NCBI GenBank assembly: GCA_965524675.1
Contig: CBERPN010000130.1
Location: 1-11,807, forward strand
Length of the DNA stretch: 11,807 nt
Direction of reading: 5' to 3'
DNA from: CALLQB01 sp036479275
GTDB lineage: Bacteria > Actinomycetota > Acidimicrobiia > Acidimicrobiales > SHLQ01
Shown here: in pieces, positions 1 through 6,662 of the stretch
Layout of the letters: each line of letters opens with the position of its first letter
Numbering within the stretch: the first letter of the stretch is position 1
The notes under the pieces: model-generated
The model's database searches: none
What the model was told of the DNA's origin: nothing
The model's input: only the letters and a program-made list of their open reading frames with translations
Translations under genes and position numbers: made by a program

Positions 1-145
1 GCGGAGGGCGCCAGCCCGTAGCCTGAGCCCCGCGGCCTGCGTGACCGGGGAACGCCAAAAACAACGCGAAGCAAAGCAACATAGTTCTTCCCGTATGGTG
101 AGATTCTTGTGGTCATATAGTGGGAAAGGTGCTTAGCTTGCGAGT
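1..145 (+). other. GC-rich leader upstream of fhs
   Basis: This stretch has no convincing gene. One forward frame is open from base 2 to about 137, but its peptide is Arg/Ser/Ala-rich and resembles no family I know. The first 57 bases are very GC-rich and carry short inverted repeats: GGGC/GCCC at 6-17 with a 4-nt loop, and CCCCG at 28-32 against CGGGG at 46-50. GGCG at 7-10 could also close against CGCC at 53-56. The next 85 bases are clearly more AT-rich and look like a promoter and leader. It could be a structured RNA leader, the tail of an upstream element, or an intergenic repeat. I could not match it to a known riboswitch. Confidence 0.4.
116..121 (+). promoter_or_regulatory. Possible -10 box for the fhs operon
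   Basis: TATAGT differs from TATAAT by one base and lies about 25 bases before the fhs ATG. Transcription would start near 128, giving a very short leader. No good -35 hexamer is seen 16-18 bases upstream. A purine-rich GGGAAAGG (122-129) lies about 16 bases from the start codon, too far for a normal ribosome binding site. The promoter call is therefore weak. Confidence 0.3.
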
Positions 146-1843
146 ATGTCTTTTCCTTCTGATCTTGAGATTGCGCGAGGCGCACAACTCCGCCCTCTTA
201 CCGACATCGCTGCCGAGTCCGGAATCCCCGCTGAGTTCCTCGAGCCCTACGGTTCTGGAGCTGCCAAGATAAAGCTCGCTGCCATCGAGGCCATGACCGA
301 CCGGCCCCGCGCCGCCTACGTGGTGGTTTCGGCCATAACTCCTACCCCTCTGGGCGAGGGCAAGACCACCACCACGGTTGGACTTGGGCAGGCCTTCAAA
401 CACATCGGCAGGACAGCCACTATCGCCATCCGTCAACCGTCGATGGGCCCAACCTTCGGCATCAAAGGCGGCGCAGCGGGAGGCGGCTATAGCCAAGTCG
501 TCCCAATGGAGCTGCTGAACTTGCATCTCACCGGCGACATGCACGCCGTGACAGCCGCTCACAATATGTGCTCGGCGATGCTCGACGCCCACCTGTTTCA
601 TGGCAACGAACTCGGCCTCGACATGAATTCAATCACCTGGCGTCGAGTGCTCGACGTGAACGATCGAGCGCTGCGTAACACGGTTATCGGCTTAGGTGGC
701 CGCCTCGACGGAATCCCCCGCCAGACCGGCTTCGACATCACCGCAGCGTCCGAAGTAATGGCAGCACTAGCCCTCGCCAACGACCTTCTCGACCTGCGTG
801 CGAAGCTCGGCCGAATCGTCGTCGGCTATACCAAAGACGGCACGCCGGTAACCGCCGAGGAACTCAAGGTTGCCGGCTCGATGGCGGTCATCTTGATGGA
901 CGCGATCAAGCCCAACCTGATGCAGACCCTCGAAGGCACCCCTGCGCTGGTCCACACCGGCCCGTTCGGCAACATAGCAACGGGAAACAGCTCGATCGTG
1001 GCCGACCGAATCGGAATTCACACGAGCGAGTTCCTAATCACCGAAGCCGGTTTTGGTGCCGACATGGGCGCCGAACGCTTCTTCAACATCAAGTGCCGCT
1101 ATTCCGGTATCGCCCCCGACGCAGCAGTCTTAGTCGCGACAGTTCGCGGACTAAAGGCCCACTCGGGCAACCACAAAATCGTTGCCGGAAAGCCGCTGCC
1201 CGAGGCGATTCTCAAGGCTAATCCCGACGAGGTTCACCAAGGCGGAGACAACCTGCGCAAGCAACTCGAGAACATGGCGATCCACGGAGTCACACCCGTA
1301 GTTGCCATAAACGCATTCCCAGAAGATCACGACGAAGACCTCGCAGCAATCACCGAAATCGCTGATGAATACGGAGCCCGCTCCGCCTTAGCGACCCACT
1401 TTGCCGATGGCGGCGCCGGCGCCACAGAGCTTGCCGAGGCGGTAGCAGAAGCAGCCGCCGAAGAGAGCAATTTTAAGGTGTTGTACGAGGACGACCTACC
1501 GCTGCGCGACAAGATCCACGCCGTCGCTACCAAAGTTTATGGGGCCAACGGAGTTGAATACACCGCTCAAGCCAACCGCGAACTCGACCGCTACGAAGCG
1601 GCTGGCTTCGGGAATCTGCCGGTGTGTATCGCCAAAACTCACCTATCGATCTCGTCTGATCCGTCGCTAAAGGGTGCACCCACCGGGTGGACTCTGCCGG
1701 TGCGCGAGGTACGAGCGTCGGTAGGCGCTGGCTTCATCTATCCGCTATGTGGCGACATGCGCACAATGCCTGGGCTCGGCAAGATGCCAGCGGCGGCCGG
1801 CATAGATCTCGACGAAAACGGCGAGATCGTCGGCCTCAGCTAG
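146..1843 (+). CDS. fhs: Formate-tetrahydrofolate ligase
   Basis: This enzyme joins formate to tetrahydrofolate using ATP, giving 10-formyl-THF for purine and C1 metabolism; the reaction can also run backwards to yield ATP and formate. It is cytosolic and usually a homotetramer. The 565 residues match the family length of about 555-560. An ATP-binding P-loop reads TPTPLGEGKT at 65-74. The family signature RQPSMGPTFGIKGGAAGGGY spans 96-115, followed by the conserved VVPMELLNLHLTGDMHA stretch at about 118-134. The ATG start sets the protein at normal length with no close Shine-Dalgarno, so a short-leader transcript is possible. The MTHFR-family gene follows after 49 bases on the same strand, which points to a shared C1-folate operon. 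Identification is secure; the in vivo direction of the reaction is not visible. Confidence 0.97.
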   Translation: MSFPSDLEIARGAQLRPLTDIAAESGIPAEFLEPYGSGAAKIKLAAIEAMTDRPRAAYVVVSAITPTPLGEGKTTTTVGLGQAFKHIGRTATIAIRQPSMGPTFGIKGGAAGGGYSQVVPMELLNLHLTGDMHAVTAAHNMCSAMLDAHLFHGNELGLDMNSITWRRVLDVNDRALRNTVIGLGGRLDGIPRQTGFDITAASEVMAALALANDLLDLRAKLGRIVVGYTKDGTPVTAEELKVAGSMAVILMDAIKPNLMQTLEGTPALVHTGPFGNIATGNSSIVADRIGIHTSEFLITEAGFGADMGAERFFNIKCRYSGIAPDAAVLVATVRGLKAHSGNHKIVAGKPLPEAILKANPDEVHQGGDNLRKQLENMAIHGVTPVVAINAFPEDHDEDLAAITEIADEYGARSALATHFADGGAGATELAEAVAEAAAEESNFKVLYEDDLPLRDKIHAVATKVYGANGVEYTAQANRELDRYEAAGFGNLPVCIAKTHLSISSDPSLKGAPTGWTLPVREVRASVGAGFIYPLCGDMRTMPGLGKMPAAAGIDLDENGEIVGLS

Positions 1844-1892
1844 TGGTACGTCTACGCCAGTTGTAACTCTCAAAGAAAGCGAGCAGACACTC

Positions 1893-2768
1893 GTGGTATT
1901 CAATCTCCGGAAGCGAGATATTGCCGAGACTCTCGAGTCGAGGGCTCATCGCCTTACACTCATCACAGACCTAACCTTTGAGCTGGTTCCCCTCAAGAGC
2001 CTCGATGCTGCCGTCGAGGCGCTTCCCGCCGGCGCCGAAGTGTCGGTAACCGCATCACCCGCGAAGGGTCTCGACGAAACGATGGCTATCTCCGAACGCC
2101 TTGTGGCTCAGGGATTCAGTGTCATTCCGCACATCTCGGCTCGGATGGTTCGCGACCAGGACCACGTCACCGAGATTGCAGCCTGGTTTCGTTCCTCCGG
2201 ACTAGCGAAGATGTTCTTGGTAGGGGGCGACACCGAAGATCCCGGCGAGTTCAGCGCTGCCGCCGACTTCCTCGCCGCCTTGCTCGAGCGCGACCACGGT
2301 CTCGACACGATCGGGGTCACCGCTTATCCCGATGGTCATGCCTTGATCAGCGATGAACTACTACGAGATGCCCTGCTCGAAAAGCAGCAACTGCTGGCCG
2401 ATGCTGGGGTAGCGGGCTACGCCTCAACTCAGATGTGTTTTAATCCCACCACCATCAGCCGCTGGCTAGAGGCCGAGCGATCACGCGGAATGGATCTACC
2501 GATCCACTTGGGACTGCCGGGGGTGGTCGACAAAGCCAAGCTGATGTCGATGGGTGTTCGCCTGGGTATCGGGCAATCGCTGAGCTACCTCAAGAAGAAC
2601 CGTGCCGCGGTAGCCAAGATAATGACAATGACGAGCTATGACCCCAACGACCTGCTGGTGCCACTTAGCGCAGACCTTCTCGAGTTGGGAGTCGAAGGCT
2701 TACACATGTTCACGTTCAACAACGTAGAGGCCACCAACCAATGGCGGCTCAGCGCCATCGAACATTAG
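1893..2768 (+). CDS. metF: Methylenetetrahydrofolate reductase-family protein
   Basis: This is a flavoprotein of the MTHFR family (TIM barrel) that interconverts 5,10-methylene-THF and 5-methyl-THF. Its 291 residues match single-domain bacterial MetF. Residues I align with E. coli catalytic or flavin positions are Glu30 in TFELVP (for Glu28), His80 in IPHIS (for His88), Asp113 in VGGD (for Asp120) and Gln180 in STQMCFN (for Gln183). The C-terminal part has GIGQSLSYLKKNRAAV, as in an actinobacterial/alphaproteobacterial MetF-like subgroup. The N-terminus departs from the usual FEFFPP motif (here FELVPLK), so the enzyme may act in methyl-THF oxidation rather than methionine synthesis. The start is GTG at 1893 with only a weak upstream purine run. 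It lies between fhs and a dioxygenase on one strand, which suggests a shared role in C1 flow. The family is secure; physiological direction and the metF symbol are less so. Confidence 0.85.
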   Translation: MVFNLRKRDIAETLESRAHRLTLITDLTFELVPLKSLDAAVEALPAGAEVSVTASPAKGLDETMAISERLVAQGFSVIPHISARMVRDQDHVTEIAAWFRSSGLAKMFLVGGDTEDPGEFSAAADFLAALLERDHGLDTIGVTAYPDGHALISDELLRDALLEKQQLLADAGVAGYASTQMCFNPTTISRWLEAERSRGMDLPIHLGLPGVVDKAKLMSMGVRLGIGQSLSYLKKNRAAVAKIMTMTSYDPNDLLVPLSADLLELGVEGLHMFTFNNVEATNQWRLSAIEH

Positions 2769-2772
2769 GTGG
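2767..2772 (+). promoter_or_regulatory. Ribosome binding site deciding the dioxygenase start
   Basis: AGGTGG, a near-consensus Shine-Dalgarno, overlaps the MTHFR stop codon and lies 5 bases before ATG 2778. This favours ATG 2778 over the in-frame GTG at 2769, which would sit inside the site. Placing the site on the preceding stop codon suggests translational coupling. Confidence 0.6.
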
Positions 2773-2777
2773 CTGGT

Positions 2778-3620
2778 ATGGAGATCGAACCGCTTACCGG
2801 TGTGTTGGGAGCCCAGGTTCATGGCGTCGACCTCGCTAGCGACATCAGTTCGCTGGTCGAAGATCTCGAAGCCGCAATCGACAGCCATGCAGTTCTGGTC
2901 TTTCGCGACCAGTCGTTGACGCCAGCACAGCAGGTTCGCTTTAGCCGATGCTTCGGCCCCTACTCACCAGACCCATTCGTTGATGGAATAGACAATAACC
3001 CTGAGGTGATCCGCGTCGTTCGAGAAGCTGACGAAGGCGACGCGTTCAACTTTGGCGGGGCCTGGCACTCCGACTGGAGCTTCCAGCAACCCCCGCCCGC
3101 GTACACCACGCTTCACGCTCTCGATATGCCGCCGCGCGGTGGCGACACGATCTGGACCGACATGCGCGCTGTCTATGACGCTCTGCCGCAGGAACGACGC
3201 GAACTGCTCGACCAGCTAACCGCAGTTCACACAGCTCGCGATGCTTACTCGCCAAAGATGCGAGCCATGTACGACGAGCTAAAGGGTATGCGGATCCTCA
3301 CCGACGAGCGAGCATGCGAGGTCTTTCATCACCCGCTAATACGGGTGCTTCCGCGCACTGGGCGCAAGACGCTTTTCTTCAACAGCGGTTACGTCAAAGA
3401 ACTTCTCGGTGATGACTTAGCCGACGATGAAGAGTCTCAACTACGTAGTTGGTTACACAATTTCTCGACCCAGCACCAGTTCACCTTTCGCCATCGCTGG
3501 CGTGACGGCGATGTAGTCATGTGGGACAACCGTTGCACCCAACACTTCGCTCTACCCGATTACGTTGGCTACCGCCGAGAGCTCCACCGCACGACTATCG
3601 GCGAGCGTGCGACCTGCTGA
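2778..3620 (+). CDS. TauD/TfdA-type Fe(II)/2-oxoglutarate dioxygenase
   Basis: It is an oxygenase that couples oxidation of an organic substrate to decarboxylation of 2-oxoglutarate. The 280 residues match the TauD/TfdA family. The iron-binding facial triad is visible: His97 and Asp99 in WHSDW, and His256 in WDNRCTQHF. Arg267 in the RRELHR segment fits the 2-oxoglutarate-binding arginine. In TauD the same residues are His99, Asp101, His255 and Arg266, so the spacing is nearly identical. The N-terminus EIEPLTGVLGAQVHGVDL is typical of the family. The gene begins 9 bases after the MTHFR stop, so it is very probably co-transcribed. Family members act on taurine, aryloxyacetates, alkyl sulfates, betaines and others; the substrate here cannot be read from sequence. 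Oxidative demethylation feeding the folate genes is an attractive but unproven idea. Confidence 0.93.
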   Translation: MEIEPLTGVLGAQVHGVDLASDISSLVEDLEAAIDSHAVLVFRDQSLTPAQQVRFSRCFGPYSPDPFVDGIDNNPEVIRVVREADEGDAFNFGGAWHSDWSFQQPPPAYTTLHALDMPPRGGDTIWTDMRAVYDALPQERRELLDQLTAVHTARDAYSPKMRAMYDELKGMRILTDERACEVFHHPLIRVLPRTGRKTLFFNSGYVKELLGDDLADDEESQLRSWLHNFSTQHQFTFRHRWRDGDVVMWDNRCTQHFALPDYVGYRRELHRTTIGERATC

Positions 3621-3632
3621 GTTAACGCGTCC

Positions 3633-3648
3633 CCAAGGCTACCTTTGG
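3633..3648. terminator. Weak hairpin between convergent genes
   Basis: CCAAGG and CCTTTGG, separated by CTA, can form a short stem with one bulged base in the 36-bp gap between the convergent dioxygenase and OmpA-like genes. There is no long T-run on either side. The position fits a two-way transcription stop, but the stem is weak. Confidence 0.25.
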
Positions 3649-3656
3649 CTAGGACA

Positions 3657-4892
3657 CTAGGCCGACGACCCTACAAACTCAATCCTACGGTTCTGACGCT
3701 TACCCTCGGGGGTCGAGTTATCGGCGATAGGGTTGGACTCCCCCCTCCCGACAGTAGTCAACCGGTCGGCGGCAACGCCGTTGTCGACCAAGTAGGTCCG
3801 AACCGCGTCGGCCCTGCGGAAGCTCAAATCAAGATTGAGGCGTTCTGATCCATCGCTGTCGGTATGGCCTTCGACGACCACGTTGAGTGCGGGATCACGG
3901 TTGAGAATGTCGACCGCTTGGTCGAGAACAGTGGTCGCCTCGGGTGTTAATTCATCACTCGCCGTCCCGAACAACACATCGCCGTCAGCAAAGAGGGCGT
4001 TGAGTTCGTCGAGCAACGAGCTGTTCTCGGCGATAGTCAGTTGATCGTTGACCGTCATGTTCTTTGTTCCGGCGGCGGCTATTGCGGCATCGGTGAGAGC
4101 TGTTCGGGTCTGCTCGTCAGCAACCTCTCCGAGCAGATCAACCGTTGCGTTGTCGAGGGTCAAACCATCGCGGATGGTTAGCTGATCTACGATTGCGACC
4201 CCCGAATCGGCAAACCGCTGAGTGAATTGTTCGACGATTTGAGACCGTTCGTCCTCGCTTGGGATCTCTCCAGCGAGCACTAACTCGCCTCCGACGAGAG
4301 TCGCCGAGAGCGCCGATGCCGTGAGCGCGGGCACCGTGGTTGTGGTAGTTGGTGGAGGCGCAGTAGTGGTTGGAGCGGCTGTAGTTGCAGGCGGAACCGT
4401 AGTCGTCGGCGCCGGAGCGTCGGTGGTGGCCGGAGGCGCCGATGTGGTGACGGTGGGAGCTTCGGTGGTAGCCGCAGGCTCTGCCGCCTCGACGACCAAG
4501 TTATTGGCGACGCGGCTCACCCCAGCGACGTCAGCTGCGACAGCGCCAGCTCTGAGCTTGTCGGCCTGTGAAGCCACCGACCCGACCAGGGTTATGATGT
4601 CGCCCTTTTCTCGAATCGATATCTCATTTGACCCGATCGAGAAGTCGTCATCTTGTAGCGCATCTTCGGTACGCGCCCGAAGGTCGTCGGCCGAACCCGA
4701 AACAGCTACTGAATCAGAGAGCACATCGCTGCCACCCGAGCATTGACTCAACCCGAGCGAACCGAGCAAGAACAGCACCAAAACACCAATTCCGAGGGTA
4801 AGGTTCTGATCGTCGGCCGACCATGACCAGTCCATGAAAGGCTTGTTACGGTCAGCATCGTCATCGAAGTTTTCGCCGTTGTCGTCGTTCAT
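3657..4892 (-). CDS. Membrane-anchored BON/OmpA-like envelope protein (ArfA-like layout)
   Basis: The predicted protein has 411 residues. After an acidic, Asn/Asp-rich cytoplasmic start comes one transmembrane helix (about 31-50). A BON-like domain follows (about 65-135, with GDIITLVGSVASQADK), then a Thr/Pro/Ala linker (about 137-189) and two weaker repeat units each ending in DQLTI (about 190-289). The C-terminal OmpA-like domain spans about 300-408, with VVVEGHTDSDGSERLNLDLS and ending TPEGKRQNRRIEFV. OmpA-like domains bind peptidoglycan non-covalently through conserved Asp and Arg residues; both motifs are present. Anchor, BON and OmpA-C is the layout of mycobacterial ArfA (Rv0899), though the long linker and extra BON-like units differ. 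It likely tethers the membrane to the cell wall. An in-frame TTG lies just upstream (4895); ATG 4892 is preferred because AAGAGA stands 8 bases before it. Its own promoter is not obvious. Confidence 0.85.
   Translation of the reverse strand: MNDDNGENFDDDADRNKPFMDWSWSADDQNLTLGIGVLVLFLLGSLGLSQCSGGSDVLSDSVAVSGSADDLRARTEDALQDDDFSIGSNEISIREKGDIITLVGSVASQADKLRAGAVAADVAGVSRVANNLVVEAAEPAATTEAPTVTTSAPPATTDAPAPTTTVPPATTAAPTTTAPPPTTTTTVPALTASALSATLVGGELVLAGEIPSEDERSQIVEQFTQRFADSGVAIVDQLTIRDGLTLDNATVDLLGEVADEQTRTALTDAAIAAAGTKNMTVNDQLTIAENSSLLDELNALFADGDVLFGTASDELTPEATTVLDQAVDILNRDPALNVVVEGHTDSDGSERLNLDLSFRRADAVRTYLVDNGVAADRLTTVGRGESNPIADNSTPEGKRQNRRIEFVGSSA
4326..4484 (-). repeat. Thr/Pro-rich low-complexity linker coding tract
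   Basis: About 53 codons inside the OmpA-like gene encode almost only Thr, Pro, Ala and Val, in blocks such as APPATTDAPAPTTTVPPATT and PPPTTTTTVP. On the plus strand this appears as a GTGGTGGTAGT-like run. It is probably an extended, flexible wall-spanning spacer. Such tracts change length easily by slippage. Confidence 0.8.
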
Positions 4893-4947
4893 CAAAATCG
4901 TCTCTTGGGCTAAGTGTCTCGGTCGAATCGTGAGCTGCGAGCAGACA

Positions 4948-4990
4948 AAGGGCGTGGCGTTAGACCAAATGGTCGACCCGCCACGCCCTT
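4948..4990 (-). terminator. Strong hairpin terminator after the TM-helix gene
   Basis: A perfect 12-bp inverted repeat, AAGGGCGTGGCG at 4948-4959 and CGCCACGCCCTT at 4979-4990, encloses a second small hairpin (GACC, loop AAAT, GGTC at 4963-4974). On the minus strand it follows the membrane-protein stop by 25 bases and runs into CTTTGTCT, a modest U-run. It should stop transcription of the membrane-protein gene and separate it from the OmpA-like gene. It may work in both directions. Confidence 0.75.
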
Positions 4991-5015
4991 ACTGTCTCTA
5001 GTCCTGGTGGAGCGC

Positions 5016-5717
5016 TTACTCCTGGGTGGTACCGGGAGCCTTGTTGGCGCCTTCGAACTTGTCGTAGACCTTTGGCCAGAAGCGGTCCCGGGCAGCGGGA
5101 ATGCCACCGATTCCGAACTTGATCACCAAGATGAACACAGCGGCTGCAGTAATCATCTGGAACAAGCTGTTCACGATTGTCTCTGCGACCTGCAATTGGC
5201 TGAGCGCAGCGAACCCACCGACATACCAAATCAAAGCGCCGACACCTGTAACGACAAGATTGCCGTAATCGAGGTGCGCTACCGACGGCCGCACAAGATC
5301 GCGAACCGCGTTGGCCACGGCGCCGGTGATTACGATTAGCACGATTGCTACAAGCAACTTGGGGAGATATGCAATGAAATCGTTGAGCAGTTCCGAAAAC
5401 GGGTTTCCGTCGCCGAATGCAGCCAAGGCCAGTTGCAGCACGATCAACATGATGAACAGGTAAACAATCTTCGCGAGCAGCAGGCCTGAGTCTGCGTAAC
5501 CTGCCCTTTCGATGTATGTGCCGAGACCAGAGCGGTCGACAATGCCATCGAAGCCGACCTTGGTGAGCACTCGGTGAGCGAGCTTGCGAATTATCTTGGC
5601 CACCCACCAGCCAATGAACAGCACAACAAGAAAGACAAGAATCTTCGGAATAAATGAGAATAGGTCGGAGAACGCGTCGGTAAATGCGCCCCCAAAATCA
5701 ATATCTGCGGCTATCAC
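5016..5717 (-). CDS. Small MscS-related membrane protein with conserved TM helices
   Basis: The 233-residue integral membrane protein has about five hydrophobic segments (roughly 23-43, 80-101, 118-138, 155-172 and 186-204). It carries two copies of the conserved TM-helix motif found in small MscS-like proteins (Pfam TM_helix): FIPKILVFLVVLFIGWWVAK at 22-41 and LPKLLVAIVLIVITGAVAN at 118-136. The C-terminal FGIGGIPAARDRFWPK is also typical of this group. The cytoplasmic vestibule domain of true MscS channels is absent, so channel activity is uncertain. GTG at 5717 is chosen because AGGGGA (5723-5728) stands 5 bases before it. The gene is probably transcribed alone, given the strong hairpin after it and a 104-bp gap before it. 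Confidence 0.85.
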   Translation of the reverse strand: MIAADIDFGGAFTDAFSDLFSFIPKILVFLVVLFIGWWVAKIIRKLAHRVLTKVGFDGIVDRSGLGTYIERAGYADSGLLLAKIVYLFIMLIVLQLALAAFGDGNPFSELLNDFIAYLPKLLVAIVLIVITGAVANAVRDLVRPSVAHLDYGNLVVTGVGALIWYVGGFAALSQLQVAETIVNSLFQMITAAAVFILVIKFGIGGIPAARDRFWPKVYDKFEGANKAPGTTQE

Positions 5718-5761
5718 TGCTGTCCCCTATTGGTGAGAAGTAAATCGTTGGTAAGAAATGG

Positions 5762-5789
5762 ACACTAGTCACTGGTGGTGTATTCGCAA
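5762..5789 (-). promoter_or_regulatory. Possible promoter of the TM-helix gene
   Basis: On the minus strand TTGCGA (5784-5789) and TAGTGT (5762-5767) are spaced by 16 bases, about 45 bases before the GTG start. Both hexamers match consensus only partly. Confidence 0.25.
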
Positions 5790-5811
5790 ACCGAGCCACT
5801 ATCGGTTGGCG

Positions 5812-5819
5812 ACAGCTGT
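5812..5819. promoter_or_regulatory. Palindrome ACAGCTGT just after the aldolase gene
   Basis: A perfect 8-bp palindrome lies just beyond the aldolase stop codon and upstream of the TM-helix gene, with CGACAGCTGTTG around it. It could be a small operator half-site pair or chance. No second copy of comparable quality was found in the window. Confidence 0.15.
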
Positions 5820-5821
5820 TG

Positions 5822-6601
5822 TCAGTAAATTTCGCCAGATAGATCGCGGCCGCCGACCAACCGCATTGCCACATCGCTCAATCCGGTCTTAAGCACGTTG
5901 CTATCGCCGGTCGCCGTGACCATCGAGAACCCTTGTTCTAGGCGCCGCTCTACCAGATCGGGTGCACTATGGATCCCTGCGATGATTCCGGCGTTATTGC
6001 AACACTCGACGATGCGCTCCAACGCATCGTCGAATAACTTCTCACCATCGTTGTTCTTTGGCGAAAGTCCGAGACTGATCGACAAGTCGGCGGGCCCAAC
6101 ATAGACCGCGTCAATGCCAGGAACGGCCAGAATCTCATCGAGCGCGTCGAGAGCCGCGACCGTCTCGATCATCGGGATTACAGCGATCGCGTCGTTAGCG
6201 TCTGGCGGCCCATAACCAGGGTTGCGCAAACCTACTCGCAGCGGCCCGAAACTTCGAGCCCCTTCGGGTGGATATCGACAAGCTGAAACAGCGGCCATCG
6301 CCTCTTGCGGTGAGTTAACCATGGGGATGATGATGCCCTGTGCCCCAGCATCGAGCATCTTGGCGATAATGCCCGGCTCGTTCCACGGAACCCGCACGAG
6401 CGGGGTACTCGAACCCAAGTCGAGAGCTTGCAACATCGTCACCGCTACCTGGTAGTCGACGACGCCATGTTGGGTATCGATACAGGCGTAATCGAAGCCC
6501 GCCTGCCCAACCATTTCTGCGGTGAGACTATCTGGCAACGAAAGCCACACACCAACGACGTGCTGACCCTGGGCCCACATGGTTTTGATCTTGTTATCCA
6601 C
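5822..6601 (-). CDS. HpcH/HpaI-family class II aldolase
   Basis: This metal-dependent aldolase belongs to the family that cleaves 2-keto-3-deoxy or 4-hydroxy-2-oxo acids to pyruvate plus an aldehyde. Its 259 residues match the family length. Seen residues are His45 in DTQHG (acid/base), Arg70 in LVRVPW (pyruvate carboxylate binding), and Glu146 (PMIETV) and Asp172 (GPADLS) as metal ligands. E. coli HpaI has His45, Arg70, Glu149 and Asp175. The substrate may be 4-hydroxy-2-oxoheptanedioate, 2-keto-3-deoxyglucarate or another oxo acid; sequence does not settle it. GTG 6601 is preferred; TTG 6604 is directly upstream in frame and no clear Shine-Dalgarno decides between them. The acyl-CoA dehydrogenase gene is 61 bases upstream on the same strand, so co-transcription is likely. 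Confidence 0.92.
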   Translation of the reverse strand: MDNKIKTMWAQGQHVVGVWLSLPDSLTAEMVGQAGFDYACIDTQHGVVDYQVAVTMLQALDLGSSTPLVRVPWNEPGIIAKMLDAGAQGIIIPMVNSPQEAMAAVSACRYPPEGARSFGPLRVGLRNPGYGPPDANDAIAVIPMIETVAALDALDEILAVPGIDAVYVGPADLSISLGLSPKNNDGEKLFDDALERIVECCNNAGIIAGIHSAPDLVERRLEQGFSMVTATGDSNVLKTGLSDVAMRLVGGRDLSGEIY

Positions 6602-6662
6602 CAAGGTTGTCTAGCAGCTGTGACTCACGTAGGCCGAACAAAATGACTCCGAACAATGCCGC

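Noticed and set aside
1..145. ZTP (pfl) riboswitch upstream of fhs
   Set aside because: The gene context is right and CGTGACCGGGGAACG looks a little like the motif, but the CGUGACUGGCG block and the 3' CGCCUGGGCA block are not found in the proper order.
113..601. 162-residue minus-strand open frame
   Set aside because: It is antisense to the conserved start of fhs and resembles no protein family.
4321..4746. 141-residue Val/Gly-rich plus-strand frame
   Set aside because: It is the antisense image of the Thr/Pro linker and BON domain of the OmpA-like gene.
4960..5607. 215-residue Arg-rich minus-strand frame
   Set aside because: It overlaps the TM-helix gene in another frame, and its Arg/Cys-rich make-up is typical of a shadow frame.
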